Positions 16,378 to 25,859 are shown, counted from the first letter of the stretch. The stretch: DNA of 64,000 nt from Austwickia sp. TVS 96-490-7B (GCF_019331795.1 NZ_JAHPZL010000001.1:1-64000), one strand, 5' to 3'. Translations and numbers: made by a program. The notes: generated by a model from the sequence alone, not told the origin.

Positions 16378-17454
16378 ATGGCCACCGTGCGTTTCGACAA
16401 TGCCACCCGCACCTACCCGGGTAACGACACTCCGAGCGTAGATGCGCTCAATCTCGACATCGCCGACGGGGAGTTCCTCGTGTTGGTGGGCCCTTCGGGC
16501 TGTGGGAAGTCCACCAGCTTGCGCATGCTAGCTGGTTTGGAGGAGGTGAACTCGGGCCGGATTTTTATTGACGACCGGGATGTCACTGACCTCTCCCCCA
16601 AAGACCGCGATGTGGCGATGGTGTTCCAGAACTACGCGCTCTACCCCCACATGACCGTGGCCGACAACATGGGTTTTGCGCTGAAGATCGCGGGGGTCGA
16701 TAAAGCCGAGATCCGCCGTCGAGTGGAGGAAGCAGCAAAGATCCTGGACTTGGGTGAGTACTTGGCGCGGAAGCCTAAAGCTCTCTCCGGTGGGCAACGG
16801 CAGCGCGTGGCGATGGGGCGAGCCATCGTGCGGGAGCCGAAGGTCTTCCTGATGGATGAGCCCCTGTCTAACCTGGACGCCAAGCTGCGCGTCCAGACCC
16901 GCACTCAGATCGCTTCACTGCAGCGCCGACTGGGCATCACCACGGTCTATGTCACCCACGATCAGGTGGAAGCGATGACGATGGGTGATCGGGTGGCGGT
17001 GCTCAAGGACGGATTGCTGCAGCAGTGTGACAGCCCACGCCGGATGTACGACCACCCCAGCAACGTATTTGTGGCTGGGTTTATCGGATCGCCAGCGATG
17101 AACCTCGTGCCGGTGCCAGTGGAGGGCAATGGCGTTCGACTGGGTACGGCGACGATCTCCGCGGATCTGGGGAGCACAGTCAAGGCTGGGCAGCAGGTCA
17201 CGCTGGGAGTGCGTCCGGAAGATCTGAGTATCGCTGAGACCGGCCTGCCGATCACGGTGGAAGTCGTGGAGGAGTTGGGCGCCGACGCCTATGTGTACGG
17301 CTCCATGGATGGCGCTGATGCTGTTGACCGACCGATCGTGGTGCGGGTCGACGGGCGGACGCCGCCAGCCAAGGGTGACCGAATTCACTTGCAGCCCAAG
17401 GCTGGTCATGTTCACTACTTCGATATGACGACCGGCGCTCGACTCGGCGCCTGA
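16378..17454 (+). CDS. Sugar ABC transporter ATPase, MsmK/UgpC type
   Basis: The 358-residue CUT1 ATPase carries Walker [11 protein letters not shown]-loop MVFQNYALYPHM, signature LSGGQRQRVAMGRA, Walker B VFLMDEPLSNLD and the switch His in VTHD. A C-terminal TOBE/OB region starts about residue 240. The gene is 185 bp downstream of the malG-type gene. That gap contains a small hairpin (16299-16319) and probably its own promoter, in line with ATPases of this type that serve several importers. A strong terminator follows. Confidence 0.92.
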   Translation: MATVRFDNATRTYPGNDTPSVDALNLDIADGEFLVLVGPSGCGKSTSLRMLAGLEEVNSGRIFIDDRDVTDLSPKDRDVAMVFQNYALYPHMTVADNMGFALKIAGVDKAEIRRRVEEAAKILDLGEYLARKPKALSGGQRQRVAMGRAIVREPKVFLMDEPLSNLDAKLRVQTRTQIASLQRRLGITTVYVTHDQVEAMTMGDRVAVLKDGLLQQCDSPRRMYDHPSNVFVAGFIGSPAMNLVPVPVEGNGVRLGTATISADLGSTVKAGQQVTLGVRPEDLSIAETGLPITVEVVEELGADAYVYGSMDGADAVDRPIVVRVDGRTPPAKGDRIHLQPKAGHVHYFDMTTGARLGA

Positions 17455-17472
17455 TCACGCAGACAGCACGCA

Positions 17473-17520
17473 GGCAGGGGAGCGGGTGCCGACCGCCCCG
17501 GTGGCATCCGCTCCCCTGCC
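17473..17520 (+). terminator. Terminator after transporter ATPase
   Basis: An 18-bp inverted repeat (17473-17490 with 17503-17520, one G-U pair) starts 19 bp after the stop codon and closes the transporter cluster. Confidence 0.8.
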
Positions 17521-17564
17521 AAGGTCACCCCGTGCGACCAGTCAGGCCATGCGAGCATGGTCGT

Positions 17565-18833
17565 GTGCCCCTGCAGATCACCGCTTCACGTCCCGACCCT
17601 GCCCTCCTGGACCTGCCCTGGTCACTGCCGCTGGAGCAATGGGACGGCCCGTTCATGGCACACCTCCCTCGCGGCATCTCCCGCCACATCGTCCGGTTTG
17701 TGAAGGTCTCCGGACGGGTCCTCGCTATCAAAGAAATCACCGAGGACATCGCCCGCCGTGAATACGCCACTTTGCGCGCGTTACGCCGGATGGAAGAACC
17801 CACCGTGCGGCCCTTCGGAGTGATCAGTGGCCGGGAAGACGCTGACGGCACACCCTTGGATGCCTGCCTCCTGACACGACATCTGCAGTTCTCCCTGCCG
17901 TACCGGGCAGTCTTCAGCCGAGAAGTCACCCCGGACACCGTCATTCGTCTCATCGACGCACTAGCCGTCCTGCTGGTCCGGCTCCACCTCGCTGGTTTCT
18001 GGTGGGGCGATGTCTCGTTGTCCAACACCTTGTTTCGCCGCGACGCCGGCGCGTTCTCAGCGTACCTCGTGGATGCCGAAACCGGGCAGATCCTGCCCTC
18101 CTTAACCAGAGGCCAACGCGAACACGACCTGGACATCGCCCTCGTCAACATCGCTGGAGAATTCATGGATCTTCAGGCCGAAGGCGGCCGGGACGACGTC
18201 GGCGACCCCGTCGACCTCGCTGGACGGGTCGTGGGGCGTTACCACCAACTCTGGCAGGAACTCACCGGCGTCGAGCGGTTTGCCACTGGTGATCGGTGGC
18301 GTGTCGATGAACGTATCCGCCGACTCAACTCTCTCGGCTTCGACGTCGACGAGCTCGCCCTCTCCACCGACCTGTCCGGGCGCACTGTCCAGGTGCAACC
18401 GAAGGTCGTCGACGCCGGACATCACAGTCGCCGCCTGATGCGCCTCACCGGCCTGGACGTGCAAGAAAACCAGGCCCGCCGACTCCTCAACGACCTTGAT
18501 TCTTTCCGCGCCGACACCGGTCGGCAGACCGAACGGGAAGAAAGCGTCGCGCACACCTGGATGACCCAGATTTACGAACCGATCGTTTCCAACATCCCGC
18601 CTGACCTGCAAGCCAAACTGGAACCAGCGGAGATCTTCCACGAAGTGCTGGAGCACCGCTGGTATATGTCCGAACGAGTCGGACACGACGTGACGACGCT
18701 GTGGGCATTCGTGGACTACCTCAACACCGAACTTCCCCGGCGCCGCGATGAGGAAGCGCTAGTCGCTGTCGATGCGACTGAGACACCCATGTCCGCTGCG
18801 TTTGATGACTCCCCCACCACCAGACAAGAGTGA
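17565..18833 (+). CDS. DUF4032 protein, kinase-like fold
   Basis: The 422-residue protein belongs to the actinobacterial DUF4032 family. The first ~240 residues look like a lipopolysaccharide-kinase-like fold: a lysine in VLAIKE, then FWWGDVSLSNTLF (resembling the kinase Asp...Asn catalytic loop) and VDAETG (resembling the metal-binding Asp). A second conserved domain covers about residues 240-400. Its substrate is unknown. GTG at 17565 was taken as start; another GTG lies 11 codons upstream. It is a single gene between two hairpin terminators, convergent with rlmB. Confidence 0.8.
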   Translation: MPLQITASRPDPALLDLPWSLPLEQWDGPFMAHLPRGISRHIVRFVKVSGRVLAIKEITEDIARREYATLRALRRMEEPTVRPFGVISGREDADGTPLDACLLTRHLQFSLPYRAVFSREVTPDTVIRLIDALAVLLVRLHLAGFWWGDVSLSNTLFRRDAGAFSAYLVDAETGQILPSLTRGQREHDLDIALVNIAGEFMDLQAEGGRDDVGDPVDLAGRVVGRYHQLWQELTGVERFATGDRWRVDERIRRLNSLGFDVDELALSTDLSGRTVQVQPKVVDAGHHSRRLMRLTGLDVQENQARRLLNDLDSFRADTGRQTEREESVAHTWMTQIYEPIVSNIPPDLQAKLEPAEIFHEVLEHRWYMSERVGHDVTTLWAFVDYLNTELPRRRDEEALVAVDATETPMSAAFDDSPTTRQE

Positions 18834-18858
18834 CCCGGCCCTGAGTGGACCGGGTCAC
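18831..18858. terminator. Bidirectional hairpin between DUF4032 gene and rlmB
   Basis: The inverted repeat GTGACCCGG/CCGGGTCAC (18831-18839 with 18850-18858) overlaps the DUF4032 stop codon. It lies between two converging genes and probably serves both. Confidence 0.6.
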
Positions 18859-18905
18859 CCCACGCACAGGTCAACGCTCCACATCTGGCGTCGCTGACGA
18901 GATCA

Positions 18906-19874
18906 TCAACGACCGGATCGTTGACAGGCAATCGAATACAACGCCACCCCGGCCGCGATCCCGGCATTCAGCGACTCAATCGCATTGATCGGAATAGATA
19001 CGACCTGGTCACACGTGGCACGAACCAGTCGGGACAGCCCTTTGCCCTCCGAACCGACCACCACGACCAGCGGGACATCAGTCAGCTGCAGATCCGGCAG
19101 CTCTACCTCGCCCCCCGCATCCAGCCCCACCACGAAAAATCCTGCCTTGCGATACTCCTCCAAGGCGCGGGTCAAGTTGCCCGCCTGAGCTACCGGAACC
19201 CGGGCTGCAGCACCAGCTGAGGTCTTCCAAGCGGCCGCAGTCATCCCCACCGAACGCCGCTCCGGAACCACGACACCGTGCCCACCGAATGCCGCCACCG
19301 ATCGGATGATTGCCCCAAGATTGCGGGGGTCGGTGATCCCGTCCAACGCCACCACCAGCGGAATCCCCGGGGTCTGCGGGTCTACGAAGTCCTGCGGGTC
19401 GGCGTACTGATACGGCGGGACCGCCAAAGCCAGCCCCTGGTGGACAGCGCCGTCGGTCAGCCGGTCGAGTTCGGTGCGCGGCGACTCCAGCACCGGCAAT
19501 CCGCGCTCATGAGCCAGTTTGAGAGCCTCACGGACCCGGTCATCGGAGTCGATTCGGCTGGCGACATACATCGTGGTGACGGGGATATGCGCCCGCAACG
19601 CCTCCAACACCGAGTTGCGACCAGCAACGACCTCGGTGCTGCTTTTCGCCCGTCGCCCTGGGCGCGCGGCAGCCCGAGAGCGCCCCGCCACTGATGTCTG
19701 CTGCCCCCCGCGCTGAGCCGCTTTGAAGGCCTTGTGATAGGGACGCTCTTCGGCTTTCGGAGTGGGGCCTTTCCCTTCCAGACCGCGACGTCGTTTGCCA
19801 CCGGAACCGATGGTGGCGCCCTTCTTCGACCCGGCTTTACGGGTCGCTCCGGGACGTTGTGAATTGCCAGCCAT
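18906..19874 (-). CDS. rlmB: 23S rRNA 2'-O-methyltransferase RlmB (TrmH family)
   Basis: This SPOUT-class enzyme methylates the ribose of a 23S rRNA guanosine (G2251 in E. coli). The 322 residues start with a basic disordered extension of about 85 residues, common in actinobacteria. A substrate-binding domain (AGRNSVLEALRAHIPV) follows, then the knotted catalytic domain with NLGAIIRSVAAFGG, VVVGSEGKGLSRL and IPINAIESLNAG. Its ATG overlaps the cysS stop by one base (TGATG), so the two genes are co-translated as in other actinobacteria. Confidence 0.93.
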   Translation of the reverse strand: MAGNSQRPGATRKAGSKKGATIGSGGKRRRGLEGKGPTPKAEERPYHKAFKAAQRGGQQTSVAGRSRAAARPGRRAKSSTEVVAGRNSVLEALRAHIPVTTMYVASRIDSDDRVREALKLAHERGLPVLESPRTELDRLTDGAVHQGLALAVPPYQYADPQDFVDPQTPGIPLVVALDGITDPRNLGAIIRSVAAFGGHGVVVPERRSVGMTAAAWKTSAGAAARVPVAQAGNLTRALEEYRKAGFFVVGLDAGGEVELPDLQLTDVPLVVVVGSEGKGLSRLVRATCDQVVSIPINAIESLNAGIAAGVALYSIACQRSGR

Positions 19875-21307
19875 CAGATCTCCTTGTCAGTCCGACGAGC
19901 CAGGGTCCACCTGGCTCCGGTCGGGGTGTCCTCGACCACGATTCCCGCCGCAGCGAGGTGGTCCCGGATCGCATCAGCAGCCGCGAAATCGCGGGCCTTG
20001 CGCGCCGCTGCACGCTGGTCAAGCCGCTCACCGATCAGAGCTTCCAGCGCGGCCGCCGCACCGTCGTCCTGATGGGTTGTCCCCGCGCTCCACGCTGGGT
20101 CGAGCGGATTGATCCCCAGGATCGACGTCATCGCCACCACCGCGCGGGCCGCCTCCTGCGCCGCCTCGGGTGATCCCTCGTCGAGCGCAGTGTTGCCTTC
20201 CCGGACAGTGTCATGAATGACCGCCAACGCACCGGACACGCCCAGGTCGTCGTCCATGGCGGCCCGGAACGCTGCAGGAAGCTCCACCGTCCGAGGATCA
20301 ATCATCTCAACAGCAGCACGACGCAAGAAACCTTCGATGCGTTCCACCGCAGCTTCGGCTTCGGCCAGAGATCCGGCGTGATATTCCAAGGTGGATCGGT
20401 AGTGCGACGATCCCAGGTAGTAGCGCACCGCCAACGGACGGGCGATGCGGGTGATTTCCGTGACGGTCATCCCATTGCCGAGGGATTTGCTCATCTTCTC
20501 CCCGGCGGTGGTGAGCCAGCCGTTATGCATCCAGTACCGAGCAAACCCGTATCCCGCGGCCCGGGACTGGGCTTGTTCGTTTTCGTGGTGGGGGAAACGC
20601 AGGTCCACGCCACCACCATGGATGTCGAAGGTGTCACCCAAGTATTTCCGGGCCATCGCTGAGCACTCCAGGTGCCAACCGGGCCGTCCGCGTCCGTACG
20701 GCGTAGCCCAGCTCGCGGATTCCGGCTCGTCGGTCTTAGCGCCTTTCCATAACGCGAAATCGCGAGGGTCGTGCTTCCCTCGCGGATCGGCGTCCTGGGC
20801 GGCTTCCATATCCTCGATGCTCTGCCGGGTCAGTTCGCCGTACGACGGCCATGACCGGACGTCGAAATAGACGTCCCCACTGCCGTCGGGCGCGGGATAG
20901 GCATGTCCTTGTTCGACGAGCGTGTCCATGAGTTCGACCATCTCCGGGATATGCCCGGTGGCTCGTGGCTCATATGTCGCTGGCTGCACTCCCAGGATCT
21001 CCAAAGCTCGGGAGGTCTCTTGCTCGTGCCGGTAGCTCCACGCCCACCAGGGGGTGCCATGCTCGGTGGCTTTGTGCAGGATTTTGTCGTCGATGTCGGT
21101 GACATTCCGGACGAGGGTGACCTCATATCCGTGGCCGATGGTCAGCCAGCGACGCAAGATGTCGAACGCCACCGCAAACCGCAGGTGACCGATGTGCGGG
21201 GTGCCCTGGGTGGTGAGCCCACAGATGTACATCCCCACCTTGCCGGGCTGGACGGGGACGAACTCACGCTGCTCGCGGGTGGCGGTGTCGTAGAGATGAA
21301 GGCTCAC
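19874..21307 (-). CDS. cysS: Cysteinyl-tRNA synthetase
   Basis: This class I synthetase charges tRNA-Cys. The 477 residues begin [13 protein letters not shown] from a GTG at 21307; the ATG 17 codons upstream is less like the family. The HIGH motif is in TPHIGHLRF and KMSKS in EKMSKSLGN. Zinc ligands are seen in [12 protein letters not shown] and the HHENE segment. It is CysS rather than the related mycothiol ligase MshC, because it keeps the C-terminal tRNA-binding part and sits next to rlmB, ispF, ispD and carD as in mycobacteria. Confidence 0.94.
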   Translation of the reverse strand: MSLHLYDTATREQREFVPVQPGKVGMYICGLTTQGTPHIGHLRFAVAFDILRRWLTIGHGYEVTLVRNVTDIDDKILHKATEHGTPWWAWSYRHEQETSRALEILGVQPATYEPRATGHIPEMVELMDTLVEQGHAYPAPDGSGDVYFDVRSWPSYGELTRQSIEDMEAAQDADPRGKHDPRDFALWKGAKTDEPESASWATPYGRGRPGWHLECSAMARKYLGDTFDIHGGGVDLRFPHHENEQAQSRAAGYGFARYWMHNGWLTTAGEKMSKSLGNGMTVTEITRIARPLAVRYYLGSSHYRSTLEYHAGSLAEAEAAVERIEGFLRRAAVEMIDPRTVELPAAFRAAMDDDLGVSGALAVIHDTVREGNTALDEGSPEAAQEAARAVVAMTSILGINPLDPAWSAGTTHQDDGAAAALEALIGERLDQRAAARKARDFAAADAIRDHLAAAGIVVEDTPTGARWTLARRTDKEI

Positions 21308-21355
21308 GAAAGGAAAGGCTACCGGTCGGGGCCGGTGCTTCAATGCCGCGGGGGA

Positions 21356-21398
21356 CATGACAGGACCGCCCTACGACGTGCAGGGCGGTCCTGTCATG
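21356..21398 (-). terminator. Strong hairpin between unknown gene and cysS
   Basis: Perfect 17-bp arms (21356-21372 and 21382-21398) enclose a 9-nt loop. The hairpin lies about 95 bp after the stop of the unknown gene at 21493 and 49 bp before the cysS start. It separates the two unknown genes from cysS-rlmB. Confidence 0.75.
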
Positions 21399-21492
21399 AC
21401 GAAAAGTATGTCGGCGTCACCGAGCTAGCCCGGCTCACCTCGGCCGTCGAGACGACGTCGTTGGCGCCTCGACGGTCAGGGCATCTGGGCCA

Positions 21493-22188
21493 TCACCAGG
21501 ACGGCTCGGGGTCATACATTAGTGGCCCCAACAAGTTCAGGACATCTCCCCACAGCAACGAGCTGGGCCGTTCAACCAGTCGGACCATGTCCTCTTCGCG
21601 CCTGACCAGGTAGATCCCATGATCTTCAATGTCGGTGTAAATCAGCGAGATGTCGCGCGCATCACACTGGACGCTCCACATCCGCCACCGAGAATTCCAC
21701 AACCGGGCGGCATCTGGCGCCAGTCCGTCAGGGAGTGGGCGATGTGGATCAGTACACCGTGCCATGACGTCATGGTGGTCAAAGGGTCCCCACGTCCGCT
21801 CTTGATGGTTTTCATCGACCGGCCACCGCCCCCACTGGGCGACCAAGATGGGCACCGCTTCGACCGGAAGCCGGTAGAGGTGGCATTCCTGCGGATCGGC
21901 GCCCTGCTCGACATACAGCAGTTCCTGACGTCCAGCGTGGATTCGAGCCCGATGTGACACCAGCCCGTCCCCGGCGCAGAGCAGCAACACCGCTGCGTCC
22001 TGGAGGTCTTCCTGGATGTCCAGGCCGACGTCGGTGAAGCGGCCATCCTCGGTGAGATAGCCCGATTCGGCTAGGACCAAACGGTCGGCGTCCGAAAGCA
22101 TCTGCACCGTGCCGATCCCTCGCAGGAGATCAGCCGCGCGCGGTGACACCGTCAGTGGAGCGACGTCAGTGGAGAGGATGGGATACAT
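21493..22188 (-). CDS. Unknown protein, second gene of a two-gene unit
   Basis: The 231-residue acidic soluble protein has no signal peptide or membrane helix. It is rich in Leu, Asp and Trp, with phrases LLRGIGTVQMLSDADRLVLAESGYLTEDG and VLVAQWGRWPV (given by position, residues about 25-60 and 125-140). I do not recognise the family; size and layout are faintly like EspG-type chaperone-like proteins, which is only an impression. The start ATG lies one base after the stop of the upstream gene. The larger open frame extending to 22371 only overlaps that gene. The pair interrupts an otherwise conserved cysS-ispF order. Confidence 0.7.
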   Translation of the reverse strand: MYPILSTDVAPLTVSPRAADLLRGIGTVQMLSDADRLVLAESGYLTEDGRFTDVGLDIQEDLQDAAVLLLCAGDGLVSHRARIHAGRQELLYVEQGADPQECHLYRLPVEAVPILVAQWGRWPVDENHQERTWGPFDHHDVMARCTDPHRPLPDGLAPDAARLWNSRWRMWSVQCDARDISLIYTDIEDHGIYLVRREEDMVRLVERPSSLLWGDVLNLLGPLMYDPEPSW

Positions 22189-22189
22189 G

Positions 22190-22657
22190 TCAAGCCACCT
22201 TGGGTCGGATATGGGACACGATGTCGGCGACCTCGTCCTCAATGCCGAGCAGATCGGCGAGCGGACATTCCAGGTCGATACACACCGTGTGGGGACCGTC
22301 GAGGAAGACGTAGTAATCGTGAGCGAGGGCGTGATCACCGTCGACCCGAGCTGTTTGCAGGAGTAGACCATCGCCCCATACCGGGTGCGGCCAGACGTCA
22401 GTGCTGACGATCACCGACCCGGGATGTCGCTGATCGTGAGAACGGGCGACACCGCCTGCGGTGGACGTGAGGTCAACATCACTGTCTTGGATCTCTACGG
22501 TGAGGCGCGGACGACGTCCTCGCCTGCCCCGGGGGCCCCACAGGACGAGATCTGCCGACATGCCCGGGTCGGTGGCGTGGTCCTGCAGCCACCCCCTGGG
22601 GACGGCAGCCTCGACGCGGGCACGTCCGGGAACGTGCGTGCGGATGTTCTGCGACAT
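22190..22657 (-). CDS. Unknown protein, first gene of a two-gene unit
   Basis: The 155-residue protein starts MSQNIRTHVPGRARVEAAVP, followed by alternating beta-like segments (LTVEIQDSDVDLTS, SVIVSTDVWPHPV, YYVFLDGPHTVCIDLECP). The fold may resemble LpqN/Mog1-like proteins, but this is a weak visual impression. No signal peptide or membrane helix is visible. Its stop is one base from the start of the next unknown gene, so the products are likely partners. The promoter probably lies in the AT-richer region with palindromes upstream. Confidence 0.65.
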   Translation of the reverse strand: MSQNIRTHVPGRARVEAAVPRGWLQDHATDPGMSADLVLWGPRGRRGRRPRLTVEIQDSDVDLTSTAGGVARSHDQRHPGSVIVSTDVWPHPVWGDGLLLQTARVDGDHALAHDYYVFLDGPHTVCIDLECPLADLLGIEDEVADIVSHIRPKVA

Positions 22658-22854
22658 ATGTTCACTCGAGACGCATGACCTCAACGGACCGGCGTTTCGC
22701 GTTGCCGTCGACCCATTGGCAACGTCCCGTCCCGGTGACGGGCCCGATCGCGTGTCACGCGCTGACCTTCCCGATTGAGGGTGCCCTAAGATCATCCCTT
22801 TCGACCAGACCGAGAGGCATCGATTCCATCACTTTTCGTTAACTCTTAGCCCGG

Positions 22855-22883
22855 TTCAGTGAATCATTGCTCTCTTCACTGAA
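22855..22883. repeat. Inverted repeat, 9-bp arms
   Basis: TTCAGTGAA and TTCACTGAA are separated by 11 nt in the non-coding region between the unknown gene pair and ispF. It could be a regulator site or a hairpin. The adjacent larger palindrome suggests the region is a structured or mobile remnant. Confidence 0.5.
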
Positions 22884-22920
22884 GGAGCGCTGCGTTTTCA
22901 CACCACTGATGATCTGTGGC

Positions 22921-22976
22921 TTCTCCTCTGTGTGAAGAATATGGACAGTCGTCCATATTCTTCACACAGAGGAGAA
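22921..22976. repeat. 56-bp perfect palindrome
   Basis: The arms 22921-22946 and 22951-22976 are perfect reverse complements of 26 bp with a 4-nt spacer (AGTC). The arms are AT-richer than the surroundings. It lies in about 485 bp without a gene (22658-23142). It is too long for a usual operator and has no T-run, so it could be a bidirectional terminator, a recombination site, or the remains of a small palindromic element. Confidence 0.85.
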
Positions 22977-23142
22977 CGCTGAAACGGTTTGCTTTAACAG
23001 TTGCTCTCGAAGGCAGGGGGCACTACGCCGCGAGGACTTCCTCTCGGCGTCGGCCGCTCTGCCTCTATCTCGTGGCGGAAGCCAGGCTGGCGCGTCAGGT
23101 CACCGACCGCGATCGACGCCGCAACGGCGTTGACCGCCCCGG

Positions 23143-23688
23143 TCAGTGACGCAGAAACACCACTGCAGTAGCGATCGCGGCGGCGCCTTCGCCGCGACCT
23201 GTCAGCCCCAAAGCATCGGTTGTGGTGCCGCTGACCGAAACCGGTGCTCCACACGCCTGACCCATGGCTTCCTGGGCCTCGGCACGCCTCGTCCCGATCT
23301 TGGGTCGATTCCCGACGACCTGGACGGCGACATTGCCGATGTCATATCCACTCGCGCGGACCAACCGCGCCGCCTCAGCCAACAAAGCCAACCCGGACGC
23401 ACCGGCGAATTCAGGTCGATCGGTGCCGAAGTGAGCGCCGAGGTCGCCGATCCCAGCAGCGGAAAACAAGGCGTCACAAGCAGCATGGCAGGCCACATCA
23501 GCATCGGAATGACCCTCAAGACCGACCTCACCGGCCCATTCCAAACCGGCGACCATCAATGGCCGACCCGAGTTCTTCGCTGCAAACGCATGAACGTCGA
23601 CCCCCACACCCACCCTGGGCAGGACGACGGGGGAGGTCACCGCCAGCGCAGGCCCGGCAACATCAGCATCATGAGGGTCCCTGGTCAC
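23143..23688 (-). CDS. ispF: 2-C-methyl-D-erythritol 2,4-cyclodiphosphate synthase
   Basis: IspF catalyses the fifth step of the MEP isoprenoid pathway, forming the cyclodiphosphate. The 181 residues contain the metal-binding start [40 protein letters not shown] and the C-terminal [17 protein letters not shown]. About 25 residues precede the usual N-terminus, so a later start is possible. It lies 64 bp after ispD on the same strand, with carD upstream, the conserved actinobacterial order. Confidence 0.93.
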   Translation of the reverse strand: MTRDPHDADVAGPALAVTSPVVLPRVGVGVDVHAFAAKNSGRPLMVAGLEWAGEVGLEGHSDADVACHAACDALFSAAGIGDLGAHFGTDRPEFAGASGLALLAEAARLVRASGYDIGNVAVQVVGNRPKIGTRRAEAQEAMGQACGAPVSVSGTTTDALGLTGRGEGAAAIATAVVFLRH

Positions 23689-23752
23689 TCACCGAGCATA
23701 CGCAACAGGTCCACAGGGTGGCCCGAAGACGAACACCTCAGTGGCCAGGTGG

Positions 23753-24424
23753 TCATCGACCGCCGATGATCCGTGCCAGAAGGTCCAGATCTTCCGGCGC
23801 GGTCACCTTCAACGCCAAGTGGTCACCTGGGACCACGAGAACAGGGACTCCCTGTGCCTCGACCAGCGCAGCGTCATCTGTGGCATCTGCACCGCTGGCA
23901 TGTGCCCGGACTAGCACCTCTCGGGAAAAACCTTGAGGTGTCTGCACTGCCCTGAGGGTGCTCCGATCAGGCGTCGCGGCGACCAAGCCCTGATCATCGA
24001 CCTGCTTGATGGTGTCCACGACGGGCAGACCAGGGACGACCGCAGGTGCGCCAGCGCGGACGGCGTCACGAACGCGAGCAAACAGCTCTGTCGGCGCAAG
24101 ACATCGAGCTGCGTCGTGAACCAGGACAATGTCATCTTCGGGGCGCAACAGTGCCAGTCCGCAGGCGACGGATTCGGAGCGCTCAGCTCCACCGGAGACA
24201 CTATGGACTCGGGCCTGCTCATCGACGCTCAGCAGCGCATCAGTGGCGTCACGATGGCTCGATGGCACGACGATCACAACATGGATGTCTGGGCCCAGAG
24301 CAAGCGCTCGATCTAGGGCGTAACGCACCAGAGGCTGGCCGGCCACCTCGACAAAAGCTTTAGGGACAGAACAGCCGAGGCGATGTCCCGCCCCGGCTGC
24401 CACGATGACAACTGCGGTACTCAG
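23753..24424 (-). CDS. ispD: 2-C-methyl-D-erythritol 4-phosphate cytidylyltransferase
   Basis: IspD makes CDP-ME in the MEP pathway. The nucleotide-binding N-terminus [14 protein letters not shown], followed by [20 protein letters not shown] and ATDDAAL, identifies it. The start is odd. The only ATG/GTG/TTG in frame is a GTG at 24403, which would remove the first beta strand; an in-frame TAA lies a little further upstream, inside carD. A CTG at 24424 restores the strand and overlaps the carD stop. I therefore extend to this CTG, with the GTG as alternative. Confidence 0.85.
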   Translation of the reverse strand: MSTAVVIVAAGAGHRLGCSVPKAFVEVAGQPLVRYALDRALALGPDIHVVIVVPSSHRDATDALLSVDEQARVHSVSGGAERSESVACGLALLRPEDDIVLVHDAARCLAPTELFARVRDAVRAGAPAVVPGLPVVDTIKQVDDQGLVAATPDRSTLRAVQTPQGFSREVLVRAHASGADATDDAALVEAQGVPVLVVPGDHLALKVTAPEDLDLLARIIGGR

Positions 24425-24903
24425 GAGGCGAGCACCTCGTCCAGCATGGATTCGGCCTTACCTTCGTCGGTTTTTTCGGCCAGCGCCAATTCGGACACCA
24501 AGATTTGCCGGGCTTTGGCGAGCATCCGCTTCTCACCTGCGGACAGTCCCCGGCCCTTCTCGCGACGCCACAGGTCCCGGACCACTTCGGCCACCTTGAT
24601 CACATCGCCAGAAGCCAACTTTTCCAAGTTCGCCTTATAGCGGCGCGACCAGTTGGTGGGCTCTTCAGTGTGAGATGCGCGAAGAACGGCGAAGACGCGG
24701 TCCAGGCCTTCTTGGCCGACAACATCACGAACGCCGATGTCCTCACAGTTGTCGGCGGGCACTTCGATCGTCAGATCTCCCTGCGCGACCTTCAGAACTA
24801 GGTAGAGCTTCTCCTCGCCTCGGATCGTGCGTGTCTTGATCTCTTCGATCAGAGCGGCACCATGGTGCGGGTACACAACCGTCTCGCCGACATTGAAGAC
24901 CAT
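24421..24903 (-). CDS. carD: CarD-family RNA polymerase-binding regulator
   Basis: The 160-residue protein begins [22 protein letters not shown], the CarD/TRCF RNA-polymerase-interacting domain. An all-helical DNA-binding domain follows (about residues 60-150) with the conserved [13 protein letters not shown] and [18 protein letters not shown]. CarD stabilises open promoter complexes, including rRNA promoters. It overlaps ispD and is transcribed away from the LpqE-like gene, with about 240 bp of shared upstream region. Confidence 0.95.
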   Translation of the reverse strand: MVFNVGETVVYPHHGAALIEEIKTRTIRGEEKLYLVLKVAQGDLTIEVPADNCEDIGVRDVVGQEGLDRVFAVLRASHTEEPTNWSRRYKANLEKLASGDVIKVAEVVRDLWRREKGRGLSAGEKRMLAKARQILVSELALAEKTDEGKAESMLDEVLAS

Positions 24904-25145
24904 GTGTTCAAATCCCCTTTCGCGGTAACGATCGTAACATGCCTGTCACCACCGCCGGAACTCTGTCCATTTCGTTTGCCCAGGTCAGATAGCCGATGCC
25001 GGAACCCCCTAGCGCCGCGCCATACGCCTCACCATGATTCCTTGGCGATCCATCGATCACAGTCCACCGCAGCTGCCTGACCGCCTGTCGCACTGCCTGA
25101 CCGCCCGCCGCTCCTCCGCGGCGACTCCCGCCGTACCCGCTGTCA

Positions 25146-25859
25146 GTGACCATTACGCTGCCAGGCGTGATCCGACCTAACGACCAGGAACGCAGCGTCC
25201 AGGCCAGTCGCCTCCCTCGCGGCCGTACCGCCCGAACCGTTCTCAGTGCCGGGGGAGCACTGGCCACGGCCTTGTTGCTGAGTGCCTGCCAGTGGACTTC
25301 TCCGATCACCACCCAGCTCAGTTACACCCCTGCCGACGGCAGCCAGGTCGACATCGGCTCTTTGCACATCCGTAACGCCTTGGTCGTCGCGTCGAAAGAA
25401 GGGGCGCCTGGAACTCTGGTGGCCACCATCGCCAATACCGACACCAACACCACCGGACACCTGATGTTTCGCATCGGACAGGAATCCCTGCCTGCGGTTG
25501 AAGTGCCAGCTCGGCAGTCGGTGCGCCTCGGTGCTGGCGAATCGGCCCGCCCCGCTGTGATTGGCAAGGTCCCGGCTGCCCCTGGCGCGATGATGAACAT
25601 TTCGCTGATCAGCGAGGGTGGCCTGGTCACCGAGCTGAGCGTCCCCATCCTTGCCCCGAACGGGCCGTATGCCACGCTCACGCCCACCGCCACTCCCAGC
25701 GCGAGCGGCCCCACTGGCGGAACCGCTGCTCCGACGGGCACCGCTTCCCCGACGCCATCGACATCCAGCACCGCACCCTCCACCGCGCCGGGAACATCGC
25801 CATCCCCGGCCCCGACCGAGAGCGCTAGCCCCGCCCCGAACGCGACGTCAGCCCACTGA
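25146..25859 (+). CDS. LpqE-like lipoprotein
   Basis: The 237-residue exported lipoprotein has lipobox LLSACQ (Cys about residue 48) after a basic N-terminus. An immunoglobulin-like beta domain follows (about 50-170: VDIGSLHIRNALVV, LVATIANTDTNTTGHL) and ends in a Thr/Ser/Pro/Ala-rich low-complexity tail. It is divergent from carD, the same position as M. tuberculosis lpqE next to carD, which is the main reason for the name. The fold is related to copper-chaperone-like PCuAC proteins, but metal ligands are not obvious. A shorter start from the GTG at 25167 is possible. Confidence 0.75.
   Translation: MTITLPGVIRPNDQERSVQASRLPRGRTARTVLSAGGALATALLLSACQWTSPITTQLSYTPADGSQVDIGSLHIRNALVVASKEGAPGTLVATIANTDTNTTGHLMFRIGQESLPAVEVPARQSVRLGAGESARPAVIGKVPAAPGAMMNISLISEGGLVTELSVPILAPNGPYATLTPTATPSASGPTGGTAAPTGTASPTPSTSSTAPSTAPGTSPSPAPTESASPAPNATSAH

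Noticed and set aside
19874-21307. Reading the cysteinyl-tRNA synthetase-like gene as the mycothiol ligase MshC
   Set aside because: Gene order with rlmB, ispF, ispD and carD, the full C-terminal part and the CysS-like N-terminus all fit CysS; MshC is shorter and differs around the HIGH motif.
22916-23149. Short plus-strand frame over the 56-bp palindrome
   Set aside because: It is created by the palindrome and adjoining GC-rich DNA, has no protein-like pattern, and ends inside the ispF 3' end.
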